A DNA stretch of 64,000 bases from Asticcacaulis endophyticus (GCF_014652575.1 NZ_BMZB01000001.1:372001-436000); one strand, 5' to 3'. Shown: positions 8,615 through 17,676, numbered from the stretch's first letter. Translations and numbers: made by a program. The notes: generated by a model not told the origin, from the sequence alone.

Positions 8615-9390
8615 TGCGGATCGCCATCGCCACCTTTATCATGTGTCTGACGGTTCCGTCCCTCGTTCTGGCCGAAGAATGGGATGCCGCGGCGGCCGAC
8701 ACCCCAAAACCTGTGGTCAAGCGGGTGGCCAAAAAACCGGTCGTCAAGAAAAAGGCTGAAGCCGCGCCGACCTTGCCCGCAGCCCCAGTGCCTTACACCA
8801 GCCTGAAACCCGCGCCCGTGGCCGCCGTTCAGGCGGCACCGCTTAAACCGATCACCTCATCGCAGCCGATAGCGACCATTGCCGCCCCATCGGTGATGGA
8901 TATGGCAACCCCGGAACCGCCACCACCGCCCGCACCACCCACTGTCATCGTCAACCTGAAAACACCCCCGGCGACTAAGGCAAGCGGGCGCGAAATCACG
9001 CTAAAATGCGATACGGTGACGACGACCGGCAAAGATCAGACCACACGCGGCACGTTTTACCTCAGCCTGATCCCGTCTGAGACATTTCCGGATACGGCGG
9101 CCGATTTCAAGGTCATGTCCATCGACCCTGACCATAGCTCGATCATCCGTGATACGCTTTGTTTCAGCTTCCGCTGCAATGCCTCCGTCAGCCCGGCCTA
9201 TTACGAACTGGTCGATCAGACCCAGAAAAAGGGTGGGTATCTTAAGGTATCGCTTAATCGCACGACGGGCGCGTTTTACGGCCAGAAGCACTGGACCGAG
9301 GATAAGCGCTTTGGCCTCGGATCTACCGAAACCCTGTCCGAAACCGGCACCTGCCGCCCGCAATCCGCAGGCGGCCCAATACTGTTTTAA
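8614..9390 (+). CDS. Exported proline-rich hypothetical protein
   Basis: 258 aa with a clear signal peptide (MRIAIATFIMCLTVPSLVLA, cleavage near residue 20). A lysine-, proline- and alanine-rich stretch follows (about 25-120, with KKPVVKKKAE and EPPPPPAPP) that could cross or bind the periplasm/peptidoglycan, TonB-like in composition. The globular C-terminal half (about 125-258) has three or four cysteines (LKCD, TLCFSFRCN, TGTCR) that may form disulfides. I do not recognise the domain. The start overlaps the ptsH stop, so it is probably translated from the same message, but nothing links it to the PTS function. Confidence 0.75.
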   Translation: MRIAIATFIMCLTVPSLVLAEEWDAAAADTPKPVVKRVAKKPVVKKKAEAAPTLPAAPVPYTSLKPAPVAAVQAAPLKPITSSQPIATIAAPSVMDMATPEPPPPPAPPTVIVNLKTPPATKASGREITLKCDTVTTTGKDQTTRGTFYLSLIPSETFPDTAADFKVMSIDPDHSSIIRDTLCFSFRCNASVSPAYYELVDQTQKKGGYLKVSLNRTTGAFYGQKHWTEDKRFGLGSTETLSETGTCRPQSAGGPILF

Positions 9391-9408
9391 ACCAGCACTG
9401 TTTTAGGG

Positions 9409-11910
9409 TTAATATTTAAGCTTCAGGGTCACGCCATACATGCTGGGCTCACCCTGAATGAAGGTCGCGATCCCCAGGGTATCGCCAACATTGCCCGCGT
9501 CCTTGATGTAGTCTTCGTCGGTGACATTGGTGCCGAACAGCTCAACCTCCCAAGGCCCGCGCGCAGGCTTGAAGCCTAGCCGCAGGTTGAGCAGGCCGTA
9601 GGCGTCCTGCTTTTCATCCTGCTTGGTGTCGGCCACCGGACGAAGCCCGGCCACGACGGGCTGGAACTGCGGCAGGTCGTTGTTGTCATCGAAATAGACT
9701 TCCGACTGCCACACATAGCTTGGGGTGAACGACAGCGTGCCCAGACCAAACTCTTTTTTCAGCCGTGCGCCCAATGATACGGTATGGTCAGGGCTGAGGC
9801 GGAAACGATTGCCATCGTAGATACCATTGCCAAAACGGGCGTGATTATAGGCGTAGGTGGCGAACAGATCGACGCCCGGTGTGGCGCGGTAGTAGGTTTG
9901 CGTTTCCAGACCATAGGCCTTGGCTTCACCCGCGCTGACGGTGATGACATTGCCGGTATTGGTGGCCACTGATGTCTGGAAATTATCGTACTGATAATGA
10001 TAGACCGCCGAATCCCAGCTCATGCGACCGCCAAAAAGACGCGCCTTAACCCCGGCCTCAAGACTATCGACCGTCTCAGAATCAGCTTCGATAAAGACCG
10101 CCGCACTGAGCGGGGCGGAGCCGGAATCACCGCTTAAGGTCTTGGGCTGACGTCCGCGCGAGACGGAAGCGTAGGCATTGAGCGTATCGCTGAACAGATA
10201 GCGCCCGACCAGACGATAGGTGAAACCATCGTCGTCAAAATCCTGGTCAAAACGATTACCATTGCCAGTCGTTGGCTGCTTGAATATGCCCAGCGGCAGG
10301 CCAAGCGCCCCCGTCAGGGCCTGATTAAATACCGCCGTCTGCTGTGCCGATGACGGCAGGGTGCCGGTGGCCTGCACATATTGGGTGACATAGCTGGTCA
10401 CGGTCGTCTGGGCAAAGCTGATCGAGGCCAGACCGGAATTGCCGACAACGCTGGCCGAATAGCCGGACGTCTTGTCATCCTTGGTGTAGCGCACCCCGCC
10501 GCTGATCTCTAACTTCGGCGTCAGGCGATAGGTGATATCGCCAAAGACATCAAATGAGCGCGTCTCGCCAAAGGTGGTCGAGGTTTCACGGTGGGCCGGA
10601 TCGAGCAGTGGATATAGCGCCGCCAGTGACGGCGTCGATTGCAGCGCGGCCTGAATGAACGGATAGGACGGCACTGTCGGGCGCGGCAACTGATTGGTCA
10701 GGAACACCGAAGCGACGCGCTCATCGATCTGAAGCGGCACCGCCGTGCGGGCCTCCTCGTCGAAATAGCTGACGCCGGCAAACCACGACAGCTTATCATT
10801 GCCGTCATAGTTGAGGCGCAGTTCCTGGGTCCAGACCTTACCGTAAGCATCTTCGCCAAACACGGTCAGCGGCAGGGACATGCCGTCGGCATCGAACACT
10901 TCCGAAGCCGTGAAGCGGCGATAGGCGCTTAAGGATGACAGGCTAAAATTATCGCTGATCTCATAGCGCCCCAGTACGGTCGTACCCCACACGTAGCGCT
11001 CTAAGCCCAGATCGCGCCCGCCCTTAAAGCCACCCGCCGCCGACAGGGCAGCACCCGTATAGGGGCTAAGATCGCCGATCACGGCCCCGGTTTGCGGATT
11101 GGTCGGGGTAAAGGTGCCGGATTTAAAGCCCGTACCCGCAGGCGTGTCTTCCTGATAATTAACGATCAGATCAAAGTTCAGCCGATCGGTCGGCGCATAG
11201 CTGATGACCGCCCGCGCGGCACGGGTATCGAGGCTGTTGAAGTCCTCGCCCCCCAGCAGATTTTCAGTATAACCGTCGCGCGATTTAAAGCGGGTCGCCA
11301 GACGCACCGCCAGCGTTTCACTGACCGGCAGGTTCATCATCAACTCGGTCAGGCGGTAATCATAATTGCCAAAACCGACCTGCGCTGATGCATCGAAATC
11401 GGTTGGATCAGCTTTGTTCTGAATGACATTGACCGCCCCGATCAGCGCGCCGCGCCCAAACAGGGTAGATTGCGGTCCCTTGGCGATTTCAACGCGGTTC
11501 AGATCGAACAGTTCGATATAGGCGCCGCGCGAACGCGAAATGCTCAGGCCGTCCTGAAAGACCGAAACGCGCGCTTCGCCGGTAGCCGTACCGGAATCGG
11601 AGGTGATCCCGCGCATGATAAAGCCCGGATTGTTGGGCGACTGATCCTGCACCTCAAAACCGGGCACGAACTGCGCCAGCTCCTGAAAATCGGTAATGCC
11701 GACGTCATTCATAAAGGATGAGTTGAAGGCCGTGACGGCTGCCGGGACACTGAGCAGGGTCTGCTCACGTTTTTGCACAGTGACGATGACTTCGGGGATG
11801 ACCTCGGCGCCTGGCGCGGCATCCTGAGCGTGGGTTACACCGGCCATGAGCGCCATAAAGCTTACACTCAGACCCGCCGCTTTCATCAGTTTACACTTCG
11901 ACACAGCCAT
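9409..11910 (-). CDS. TonB-dependent outer-membrane receptor
   Basis: About 833 aa from the ATG at 11910, preferred to the GTG at 11922 because AAGGTG lies at good distance. There is a signal peptide (to about THAQ), a TonB-box-like EVIVTVQKRE, then the plug domain (VPAAVTAF, DFQELAQFVPGF, GPQSTLFGRGALIGAVNVI) and a long beta-barrel ending in the aromatic GVTLKLKY. The plug resembles the large group of sphingomonad/caulobacterial receptors for small organic substrates and siderophores; the ligand cannot be assigned. It converges on the hypothetical exported gene at 8614 and diverges from yceI. Two inverted repeats lie upstream. Confidence 0.92.
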   Translation of the reverse strand: MAVSKCKLMKAAGLSVSFMALMAGVTHAQDAAPGAEVIPEVIVTVQKREQTLLSVPAAVTAFNSSFMNDVGITDFQELAQFVPGFEVQDQSPNNPGFIMRGITSDSGTATGEARVSVFQDGLSISRSRGAYIELFDLNRVEIAKGPQSTLFGRGALIGAVNVIQNKADPTDFDASAQVGFGNYDYRLTELMMNLPVSETLAVRLATRFKSRDGYTENLLGGEDFNSLDTRAARAVISYAPTDRLNFDLIVNYQEDTPAGTGFKSGTFTPTNPQTGAVIGDLSPYTGAALSAAGGFKGGRDLGLERYVWGTTVLGRYEISDNFSLSSLSAYRRFTASEVFDADGMSLPLTVFGEDAYGKVWTQELRLNYDGNDKLSWFAGVSYFDEEARTAVPLQIDERVASVFLTNQLPRPTVPSYPFIQAALQSTPSLAALYPLLDPAHRETSTTFGETRSFDVFGDITYRLTPKLEISGGVRYTKDDKTSGYSASVVGNSGLASISFAQTTVTSYVTQYVQATGTLPSSAQQTAVFNQALTGALGLPLGIFKQPTTGNGNRFDQDFDDDGFTYRLVGRYLFSDTLNAYASVSRGRQPKTLSGDSGSAPLSAAVFIEADSETVDSLEAGVKARLFGGRMSWDSAVYHYQYDNFQTSVATNTGNVITVSAGEAKAYGLETQTYYRATPGVDLFATYAYNHARFGNGIYDGNRFRLSPDHTVSLGARLKKEFGLGTLSFTPSYVWQSEVYFDDNNDLPQFQPVVAGLRPVADTKQDEKQDAYGLLNLRLGFKPARGPWEVELFGTNVTDEDYIKDAGNVGDTLGIATFIQGEPSMYGVTLKLKY

Positions 11911-11963
11911 AACCACACCCACCTTAAGTTTGCTCAGAACCTGCCCTCACCTACACAGGGCTA

Positions 11964-12040
11964 ATGACAGTATGGTTTATAAATTATGTCAGGCGCACAA
12001 TCAGGGTACTTTGAAATATGGGTGTCACCTAAAAGTGACA
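11964..12040. promoter_or_regulatory. Inverted repeats between receptor and yceI
   Basis: The 290-base divergent region (11911-12200) holds a perfect dyad TGTCAC-CTAAAA-GTGACA at 12023-12040 and a wider pair ATGACA...TGTCA at 11964-11991. Both are upstream of the receptor gene on the minus strand and of yceI on the plus strand. They look like regulator sites; no factor is recognised. The rest of the gap shows no gene. Confidence 0.35.
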
Positions 12041-12200
12041 GTCCTTACCGGTGCAGCACATCCATCATCAGGCTATAATCGTATCAGGCCGAAACATTTT
12101 GAGTTAAAACCTTTCAACATCTCTTGAAATGCCAATCCGTAACCATTATAGTTACGTTTCAAATTTGCGTTCCTCACACTCAAATCAGAGATTTTAAATT

Positions 12201-12785
12201 ATGACCAAGTCCTTCTTCAAATCCGCCCTCGTGGCCGCCGCCCTTCTGGGCGCCAGCTTCTCCCCCGCGCTGGCGGCGCCGGAAACTTACGCGATCGAGC
12301 CTACCCATACCGAAGTCCTGTTTAGCTGGACCCACTTTGGCTTCTCCAAGCCTACAGGCAAGTTCATGAACGCCGTCGGCACCCTGGTGCTTGACGAAGC
12401 GGCCCCGGCCAACAGCTCCGTCGAAGTCACCTTCGCCATTGACGGCCTGAACACCGGCGTTGCCAAGCTGGATGAGCACCTGAAGAAGCCCGACTTTTTT
12501 GACGCCGCCAAGTTCCCGACCGCAACCTTCAAATCAACCAAGGTTGCCGTTACCGGCGCTGATACCGCCAAGGTCACCGGCGACCTGACCATTCACGGCG
12601 TCACCAAGCCCGTCACTCTGGATGTCAAGCTGAACAAGATCGGCGAAAACATGATGAAGAAAAAGACGGCAGGCTTCTCGGCTACCGGTGACATCAAACG
12701 CTCTGACTTCGGCATAGGCGCCTATGTGCCGGCCGTGTCGGATGAAATCACCCTGTCGATCACCACTGAAGCCAACCTTAAGTAG
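12201..12785 (+). CDS. YceI-family periplasmic protein
   Basis: 194 aa with a signal peptide (MTKSFFKSALVAAALLGASF..., cleavage after ALA). The mature part begins with the YceI signature ETYAIEPTHTEVLFSWTHFGFSKPTGKF and shows GDLTIHGVTKPVTLDV and SDFGIGAYVPAVSDEITLSI. The fold is a lipocalin-like beta-barrel that binds isoprenoid or other lipid chains in the periplasm. Length is normal for the family. An intrinsic terminator follows, so the gene is probably monocistronic. Physiological role unknown. Confidence 0.93.
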   Translation: MTKSFFKSALVAAALLGASFSPALAAPETYAIEPTHTEVLFSWTHFGFSKPTGKFMNAVGTLVLDEAAPANSSVEVTFAIDGLNTGVAKLDEHLKKPDFFDAAKFPTATFKSTKVAVTGADTAKVTGDLTIHGVTKPVTLDVKLNKIGENMMKKKTAGFSATGDIKRSDFGIGAYVPAVSDEITLSITTEANLK

Positions 12786-12808
12786 GCTTACATTTAAATC
12801 GGTAAATG

Positions 12809-12846
12809 TGCCCCGTCCGCTTAATCCGGGCGGGGCATTGTTTTTT
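12809..12846 (+). terminator. Intrinsic terminator after yceI
   Basis: An 11-bp stem TGCCCCGTCCG / CGGGCGGGGCA with one G-T pair and a 7-base loop, followed by TTGTTTTTT. It sits 24 bases after the yceI stop and just before the ribosome-binding site of the next gene. Confidence 0.88.
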
Positions 12847-12859
12847 CAGGACGCCTGAC

Positions 12860-13681
12860 ATGACCCGAATGCCCACCCTCTATATTCCCCACGGCGGTGG
12901 CCCATGCTTTTTCATGGACTGGAACCCCGCCGATGTCTGGACCGGCATGGGGGATTACCTGAGTGATGTCGCCCGTCAGGTCGGCCAAAAGCCCAAGGCG
13001 ATTCTAGTCATTTCCGCCCATTGGGAAGAGGCCGAATTTACGCTGCAAACCGCGCAACAGCCGGATTTGCTGTTCGATTATTACGGCTTTCCGCCCCACA
13101 CCTATCAGATCACCTATCCGACCCATAACGATGCTCAATTGATTGCGCGTATCGGGCAGTTGACGGCGCAGGCCGGTATTGCGCTGAACCACGATGAGAC
13201 GCGCGGCTATGATCACGGCGTCTTTATTCCGCTCACGCTGATCTATCCGGATGCCGATATTCCGGTGGCGCAACTGTCGCTCAAAAAAGGTCTCGATCCG
13301 GCCGAGCATATCCGGCTGGGGCAGGCTTTGGCCCCTTTGCGGGACGAGGGCGTGCTGATCATCGGTTCCGGCATGAGTTTTCATAATATGAAGGCCCTGA
13401 TGGGACGAGGTGTGAATCTTGCCGGACAGGCGCACAATTTTTCGCATGACTTTGATGACTGGCTGAAAGCTACGACGACGGAAGTTGCGCCCTTAGACCG
13501 TACAGAGCGCCTCACCCACTGGACACAGGCCCCTGCCGCCCGCGATGCCCACCCGCGTGAGGAGCATCTGATCCCGCTGATGGTCGTCGCCGGGGCTGCC
13601 GGTGATGATAAGGGCGCGGCCACCTACAGCCAGACCCTGCCCCACATTAATGCGGCCATCAGCGGCTATCAGTTCGGCTGA
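12860..13681 (+). CDS. DODA/LigB-type extradiol dioxygenase family protein
   Basis: 273 aa. The start at 12860 is preferred because AGGA precedes it and the family motif starts at once: TLYIPHGGGPCFF with a metal-ligand His11. Further ligands and active-site residues appear in VISAHWEE, GYDHGVFIPL and HPREEHLIPLMV. This is the class III ring-opening dioxygenase fold of the YgiD/4,5-DOPA dioxygenase group, a small cytoplasmic zinc/iron enzyme that opens catechol-type rings or oxidises related aldehydes. The true substrate is unknown. It is followed at 55 bases by the carboxylesterase gene. Confidence 0.9.
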   Translation: MTRMPTLYIPHGGGPCFFMDWNPADVWTGMGDYLSDVARQVGQKPKAILVISAHWEEAEFTLQTAQQPDLLFDYYGFPPHTYQITYPTHNDAQLIARIGQLTAQAGIALNHDETRGYDHGVFIPLTLIYPDADIPVAQLSLKKGLDPAEHIRLGQALAPLRDEGVLIIGSGMSFHNMKALMGRGVNLAGQAHNFSHDFDDWLKATTTEVAPLDRTERLTHWTQAPAARDAHPREEHLIPLMVVAGAAGDDKGAATYSQTLPHINAAISGYQFG

Positions 13682-13736
13682 CTTTACATATGAAGCGCCA
13701 GACGGCACTGTAGGCAAAAACCTACAGGGATTTTCC

Positions 13737-15323
13737 ATGCACCGCCGCCATGTCCTCACGGGCCTTACCGCCCTGTCTGCCGCCACCCTTGTGACACCGG
13801 TGTCCGCCAAAGGCCGCACTCCGCGCGTTGTAACCTGTTCCGGCCCGGTCGAAGGTTTTGTCAAAGGCGGCATCAGCACATTCTTAGGCATACGCTACGG
13901 CACCGCCGCCCGCTTTCAGCCGCCCGTCGCCCCACCCGTATCGAAAGCGGTCTATAAGGCCGACCGCTATGGCCCGTCGTCGCCCCAAGGTGGCAAGGCC
14001 GATATCGGCATCAGCGAGGACTGCCTGTTCCTCAACGTCTGGACACCCAATGCCCGCCCGAATAGGAAACGCCCGGTCATGTTCTATATCCACGGCGGGG
14101 CCTATAATGGCGGTTCCGGTTCCGATCCGCTTTATGACGGCACCAACCTTTCGGCCCACGGTGATGTCGTGGTGGTCACCGTCAATCACCGCCTCAATGT
14201 GTTTGGTTATCTCTATCTGGCGCGGTTTGAAAGACTACTGTCGGGCACCCCCGGCCCGCTGCGCTATTCCGGCAATTGCGGGCAGATGGATCTGCATCTG
14301 GCGCTCGAATGGGTGCGCGATAATATCTCAGGCTTTGGCGGTGATCCGGATAATGTCATGGTCTTTGGACAGTCCGGCGGCGGTGCCAAGATCGCCACCA
14401 TGATGGCCACCCCGGCGGCCAAGGGGCTGTTCCACAAGTGCGCCACCATGAGTGGTCAGCAGGTCACCGCCTCTGGCCCCGGCAACGCCAGTTTGCGAAC
14501 TGAGGCTTTCCTCAAAACCCTTGGCTTAAAGCCCGATGCGGACGGGTTGGCGGCGGTGCAGACCTTGCCCATGCAAGCCCTGGTCGATGCGCTCAAAACC
14601 ACTGATACGGTGATCGGCAAGGGCAGCGTCTATATGGGGCCGGTGCTGGATGAAACCATCCTGTTTCGCCATCCGTTCTATCCCGATGCCCCCGCACAGT
14701 CACACCATATCCCAATGATTATCGGCAATACAAAGGATGAAACCCGTGCTTTTCTGGGCGGAAATCCGAAAAATTTTGAACTGAACTGGGACGACCTGCC
14801 CGCCAAGCTGCCGCCGGAATACCGGGTCGATATCGACCCCTATCTGGTGATTGATACCTATGGAAAACTCTATCCGACTATGTCGCCGTCAGATGTGTTT
14901 TTTGCCGCCACCACCGCGGGCCGGTCATGGCGCGGCGCGATCATTGAGGCCGAGGAACGGGCCAAATCAGGCGCCACAACCTTCGTCTATCAGGAAAACT
15001 GGCCAACCCCCAAAGACGGCGGCAAGCTGGGCGCGCCACACACCGTCGACATCCCACTGGTGTTCAGAAATACGGCTGTTGATAGCGCCATCACCACCAA
15101 CTCAGCCGATGCGCAAGCTATGGCTAATCTGTTCAGCGATGCCTTTATCGCCTTTGCCCGCACCGGATCACCGCAGACGGTTGCCCTGCCGGAATGGAAG
15201 CCCTATACCCTGCCGGGTCGTGAGACCATGCTGATGGATCTCAAGCCAGAGTTAGCCCTTGACCCGCGCGGCGAAGAACGCAAACTGTTTGAAAAAGTGC
15301 CGTTTATCCAGCAGGGAACCTAG
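13737..15323 (+). CDS. Type B carboxylesterase (exported)
   Basis: 528 aa. The N-terminus MHRRHVLTGLTALSAATLVTPVSA is a signal peptide with a paired-arginine start (possibly Tat). The catalytic nucleophile is Ser213 in FGQSGGG; the oxyanion motif HGGAYNGG and the EDCLFLNVW signature confirm the type B family, and AGRSWRGAIIEAE and GAPHTVDIPLVF belong to the C-terminal half with the catalytic His. The start at 13737 is chosen by the signal peptide; the frame is open 135 bases further up. It would hydrolyse ester or acetyl groups in the periplasm. Codons for VTPVS contain a near-perfect copy of the pectin-locus operator. Its end overlaps the convergent hydrolase gene by 4 bases. Confidence 0.9.
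   Translation: MHRRHVLTGLTALSAATLVTPVSAKGRTPRVVTCSGPVEGFVKGGISTFLGIRYGTAARFQPPVAPPVSKAVYKADRYGPSSPQGGKADIGISEDCLFLNVWTPNARPNRKRPVMFYIHGGAYNGGSGSDPLYDGTNLSAHGDVVVVTVNHRLNVFGYLYLARFERLLSGTPGPLRYSGNCGQMDLHLALEWVRDNISGFGGDPDNVMVFGQSGGGAKIATMMATPAAKGLFHKCATMSGQQVTASGPGNASLRTEAFLKTLGLKPDADGLAAVQTLPMQALVDALKTTDTVIGKGSVYMGPVLDETILFRHPFYPDAPAQSHHIPMIIGNTKDETRAFLGGNPKNFELNWDDLPAKLPPEYRVDIDPYLVIDTYGKLYPTMSPSDVFFAATTAGRSWRGAIIEAEERAKSGATTFVYQENWPTPKDGGKLGAPHTVDIPLVFRNTAVDSAITTNSADAQAMANLFSDAFIAFARTGSPQTVALPEWKPYTLPGRETMLMDLKPELALDPRGEERKLFEKVPFIQQGT
13791..13806. promoter_or_regulatory. Possible intragenic copy of the pectin operator
   Basis: GTGACACCGGTGTCCG matches 13 of 16 positions of the palindrome ATGACACCGGTGTCAT found before the pectin genes. 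It lies 54 bases inside the carboxylesterase gene, in signal-peptide codons, so it may be chance; a LacI-type roadblock site is the alternative. Confidence 0.3.
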
Positions 15324-16132
15324 GCCAAAACACGATCGAACCACCGCGCGGCCAATTCAGGCCAGTGGGCATGGGTACCGGTGGTTTCGCGCAACGCAAA
15401 CCCATGCGGGGCCTGATCGAAAATATGGGCCTCAACATCGCGTTTTAAGACCTGACCGGCCTTGATCATGTTGAGCGCATGATCGACCGGCACGATCTCA
15501 TCATAAAGGCCGTAAGCCAGAAACACGGGACAGTCGGGCATACCATGCGGCTCAGACGCAATCCCGATCGGCCAGTCGTTATAGAAATCCTGCTTTTCGA
15601 CCGGCGGATAATCAGGTTTTCCCACCGGGAACTTATAGTCCTTATGGTTAGCATTGATCGGCGCATAGGCAATCAGCGCACCGGCGGCTTTCAAAGCATG
15701 ATCCTGACAGGCCATGACCCCAGCCAGATGCCCACCCGACGACAGACCAATATGCAGCAGCGGTATATCTTTGAACTGGGCCAGATAATCAAGACTGGTC
15801 AGGCCGTCTTTCAGCGCCATGTCCTTATCGTGGTTACCTTGCCCCGGCAGCCGGTGGGCCATGACATAGGCGTCAATCCCAAGGCTGTTGAGCCACAGAG
15901 CGACCTCAACCCCTTCCTTATCGTGCATCAGCCGGTGATAACCACCGCCGGCATAGACCAGTGCCCGCGCCCGTGCGTTCTTGGTGTAATAGCCATGCAA
16001 TTCCAGCCGCGTCACGGCGTCTATTTGCCGATCCGGCCACTGCCCTGACAGCACATTGGCAGGCCCTTCCGACAAGGCAATCACATCGGCGGGCACAGGT
16101 TCAGCCGGAACGGTAAAGGCAGGGTTTGGCAT
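15320..16132 (-). CDS. Alpha/beta-hydrolase, esterase-like
   Basis: 270 aa, no signal peptide. RALVYAGGGYHRLMHDKEG is the oxyanion-hole strand of the acetyl-esterase/BD-FAE type. The nucleophile is Ser131 in HIGLSSGGHLAG, the acid is likely Asp in YGLYDEIVPVDHAL, and the His is in DQAPHGFALR. It lies 62 bases downstream of the UxuB-like gene on the same strand and so may be the last gene of a uxaA operon. In that context a cytoplasmic deacetylase or esterase acting on imported pectin fragments is a reasonable inference, not proven. It converges with the carboxylesterase gene. Confidence 0.85.
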   Translation of the reverse strand: MPNPAFTVPAEPVPADVIALSEGPANVLSGQWPDRQIDAVTRLELHGYYTKNARARALVYAGGGYHRLMHDKEGVEVALWLNSLGIDAYVMAHRLPGQGNHDKDMALKDGLTSLDYLAQFKDIPLLHIGLSSGGHLAGVMACQDHALKAAGALIAYAPINANHKDYKFPVGKPDYPPVEKQDFYNDWPIGIASEPHGMPDCPVFLAYGLYDEIVPVDHALNMIKAGQVLKRDVEAHIFDQAPHGFALRETTGTHAHWPELAARWFDRVLA

Positions 16133-16194
16133 GGTCGGGTTCTCTGTTTTATGTAAACCCGACCTAACCGATCTCGCCCCAACTTGACAAGTTT

Positions 16195-17634
16195 TTAAGC
16201 GGCTACCTTTTCTGCCGCCAGCAGATCGGCATAGGCGGTCTCAGTGGCGGCGACCACCTTCGGATTACCCGCCAAAGCTTCGGGGAATACCGCGCGCAAA
16301 GCCAGCACCACCTGAACATCCGATACCTCGTCGTTGAGCGTCTTGCCCAAAGCGATCAGTTCAGCCGCCAGCGGATCGGTAATCGCCTCGCCGGTGACGG
16401 CCTTATGACGCACAAATCGTATCCACGCCGCCAGCGGCACCCCAAAGCGGCTGATATCCGCATCGCGGGCCAGCGCTTCAGATAAAGAACCCAGCAAGCG
16501 TATCGGCAGCTTTTGGGAGCCATCCCAGGCAATCTGCGACAACAGGTGACGGATGGCCGGATTGCGGAAGCGTTTCAGGATGGCTTCACTATAGGCGACC
16601 AGATCAAGACCTTTCGGCGCCTCCAGCAAGGGCACCACATCTTCGATCATAAGGTCACGAACAAAGGCTGACAAATCGGAATCGGTCATGGCTTCAGATA
16701 CGCTCTCATAACCCTTATGCAAACCGACATAGGCCAGGGTCGAGTGCGGCCCGTTGAGCAGGCGCAGCTTGGCGCGTTCATAGGCCGGGACATTGTCGGT
16801 CAGGGTCACACCCGCCCGTGCCCAGTCCGGCCCGCCGTCATGGATATGATCTTCGATCACCCACTGAGTGAAGGCTTCGCGCTGGATCGGCCACGCATCG
16901 GCCACGCCGGTCGCAGCCTCAACGCGGGCGCGTAAGGCATCGTCGGTCGCCGGCGTAATAGAATCGACCATGGTGCACGGGCATTGCAGTTGGGCTTCGA
17001 TCCAGTCGGCCAAAACCTGATCATGTTTGGCCGCCAAGGCCATCACAGCAGATTTCAGGCGGTGACCATTTTTCGGCAGGTTATCGCATGGGATCAGCAC
17101 GAATGGTTTTTGACCCTTGGCATGGCGACGGCGCAGACCTTCGACCACATAGCCGACAAATGATTTTGGCGTTTGCGGATGGGCGACATCGTGGACGATA
17201 TCGGCATGGGCAAAATCAAGGGCACCATCCGGCGTCAGGCAATAACCTTTTTCAGTTACGGTCGATGAGACAATGCCCACTGTTTCGCGCGTCAGGCGCT
17301 CAAGCACGGCTTCGATATCTTCGGGCCCCACCAGCACTTCGCGCATGGAGCCGATAATCTGGTATTTGATCTCTTCATCCAGAATGGCGAGGGTATAGAG
17401 CCCGTCTTGGAGGCTCAGCGCATCGCGCACGCCGGTTGAATGTAGCGATACGCCGCAAATGCCCCAGCGCAGATCAAAAGCCGCAATCGCATCCAGATAC
17501 GCCGCCTGATGGGCGCGGTGAAACGCCCCCGGCCCAAAATGCACAACCCCAATCTCAAGCTTTGCCGGATCATAGACAGGTTTAATCACATCGGGTTTCA
17601 GCGCCTCAAGGGTAGCAAGCGACAGTCGGGACAT
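16195..17634 (-). CDS. UxuB/mannitol-dehydrogenase-type uronate reductase, probable tagaturonate reductase
   Basis: 479 aa, the polyol-specific long-chain dehydrogenase fold. The NAD-binding start IGVVHFGPGAFHRAHQAAYLD is the form seen in mannitol 2-dehydrogenase and fructuronate reductase (UxuB), not the quite different N-terminus of E. coli UxaB. The catalytic region TLTDNVPAYERAKLRLLNGPHSTLAYVG contains the family K-x-x-x-x-N-x-x-H pattern. It lies 70 bases downstream of uxaA on the same strand and no uxuA (mannonate dehydratase) is present. By context it should reduce tagaturonate to altronate with NAD(P)H. Fructuronate reductase activity is the alternative. Confidence 0.85.
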   Translation of the reverse strand: MSRLSLATLEALKPDVIKPVYDPAKLEIGVVHFGPGAFHRAHQAAYLDAIAAFDLRWGICGVSLHSTGVRDALSLQDGLYTLAILDEEIKYQIIGSMREVLVGPEDIEAVLERLTRETVGIVSSTVTEKGYCLTPDGALDFAHADIVHDVAHPQTPKSFVGYVVEGLRRRHAKGQKPFVLIPCDNLPKNGHRLKSAVMALAAKHDQVLADWIEAQLQCPCTMVDSITPATDDALRARVEAATGVADAWPIQREAFTQWVIEDHIHDGGPDWARAGVTLTDNVPAYERAKLRLLNGPHSTLAYVGLHKGYESVSEAMTDSDLSAFVRDLMIEDVVPLLEAPKGLDLVAYSEAILKRFRNPAIRHLLSQIAWDGSQKLPIRLLGSLSEALARDADISRFGVPLAAWIRFVRHKAVTGEAITDPLAAELIALGKTLNDEVSDVQVVLALRAVFPEALAGNPKVVAATETAYADLLAAEKVAA

Positions 17635-17676
17635 CAGGCATTTCCTAAATCATTATTGTGGTTTGCAAGGGGGTCC

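Noticed and set aside
11950-11970. CTGTCAT half-site before the first TonB receptor as a Pho box
   Set aside because: The second half is poor and the spacing is 12, not 11, bases.
13709-13726. TGTAGG-CAAAAA-CCTACA hairpin before the carboxylesterase gene
   Set aside because: Only six base pairs and no T run; it overlaps the leader and may be chance, so not listed as a feature.
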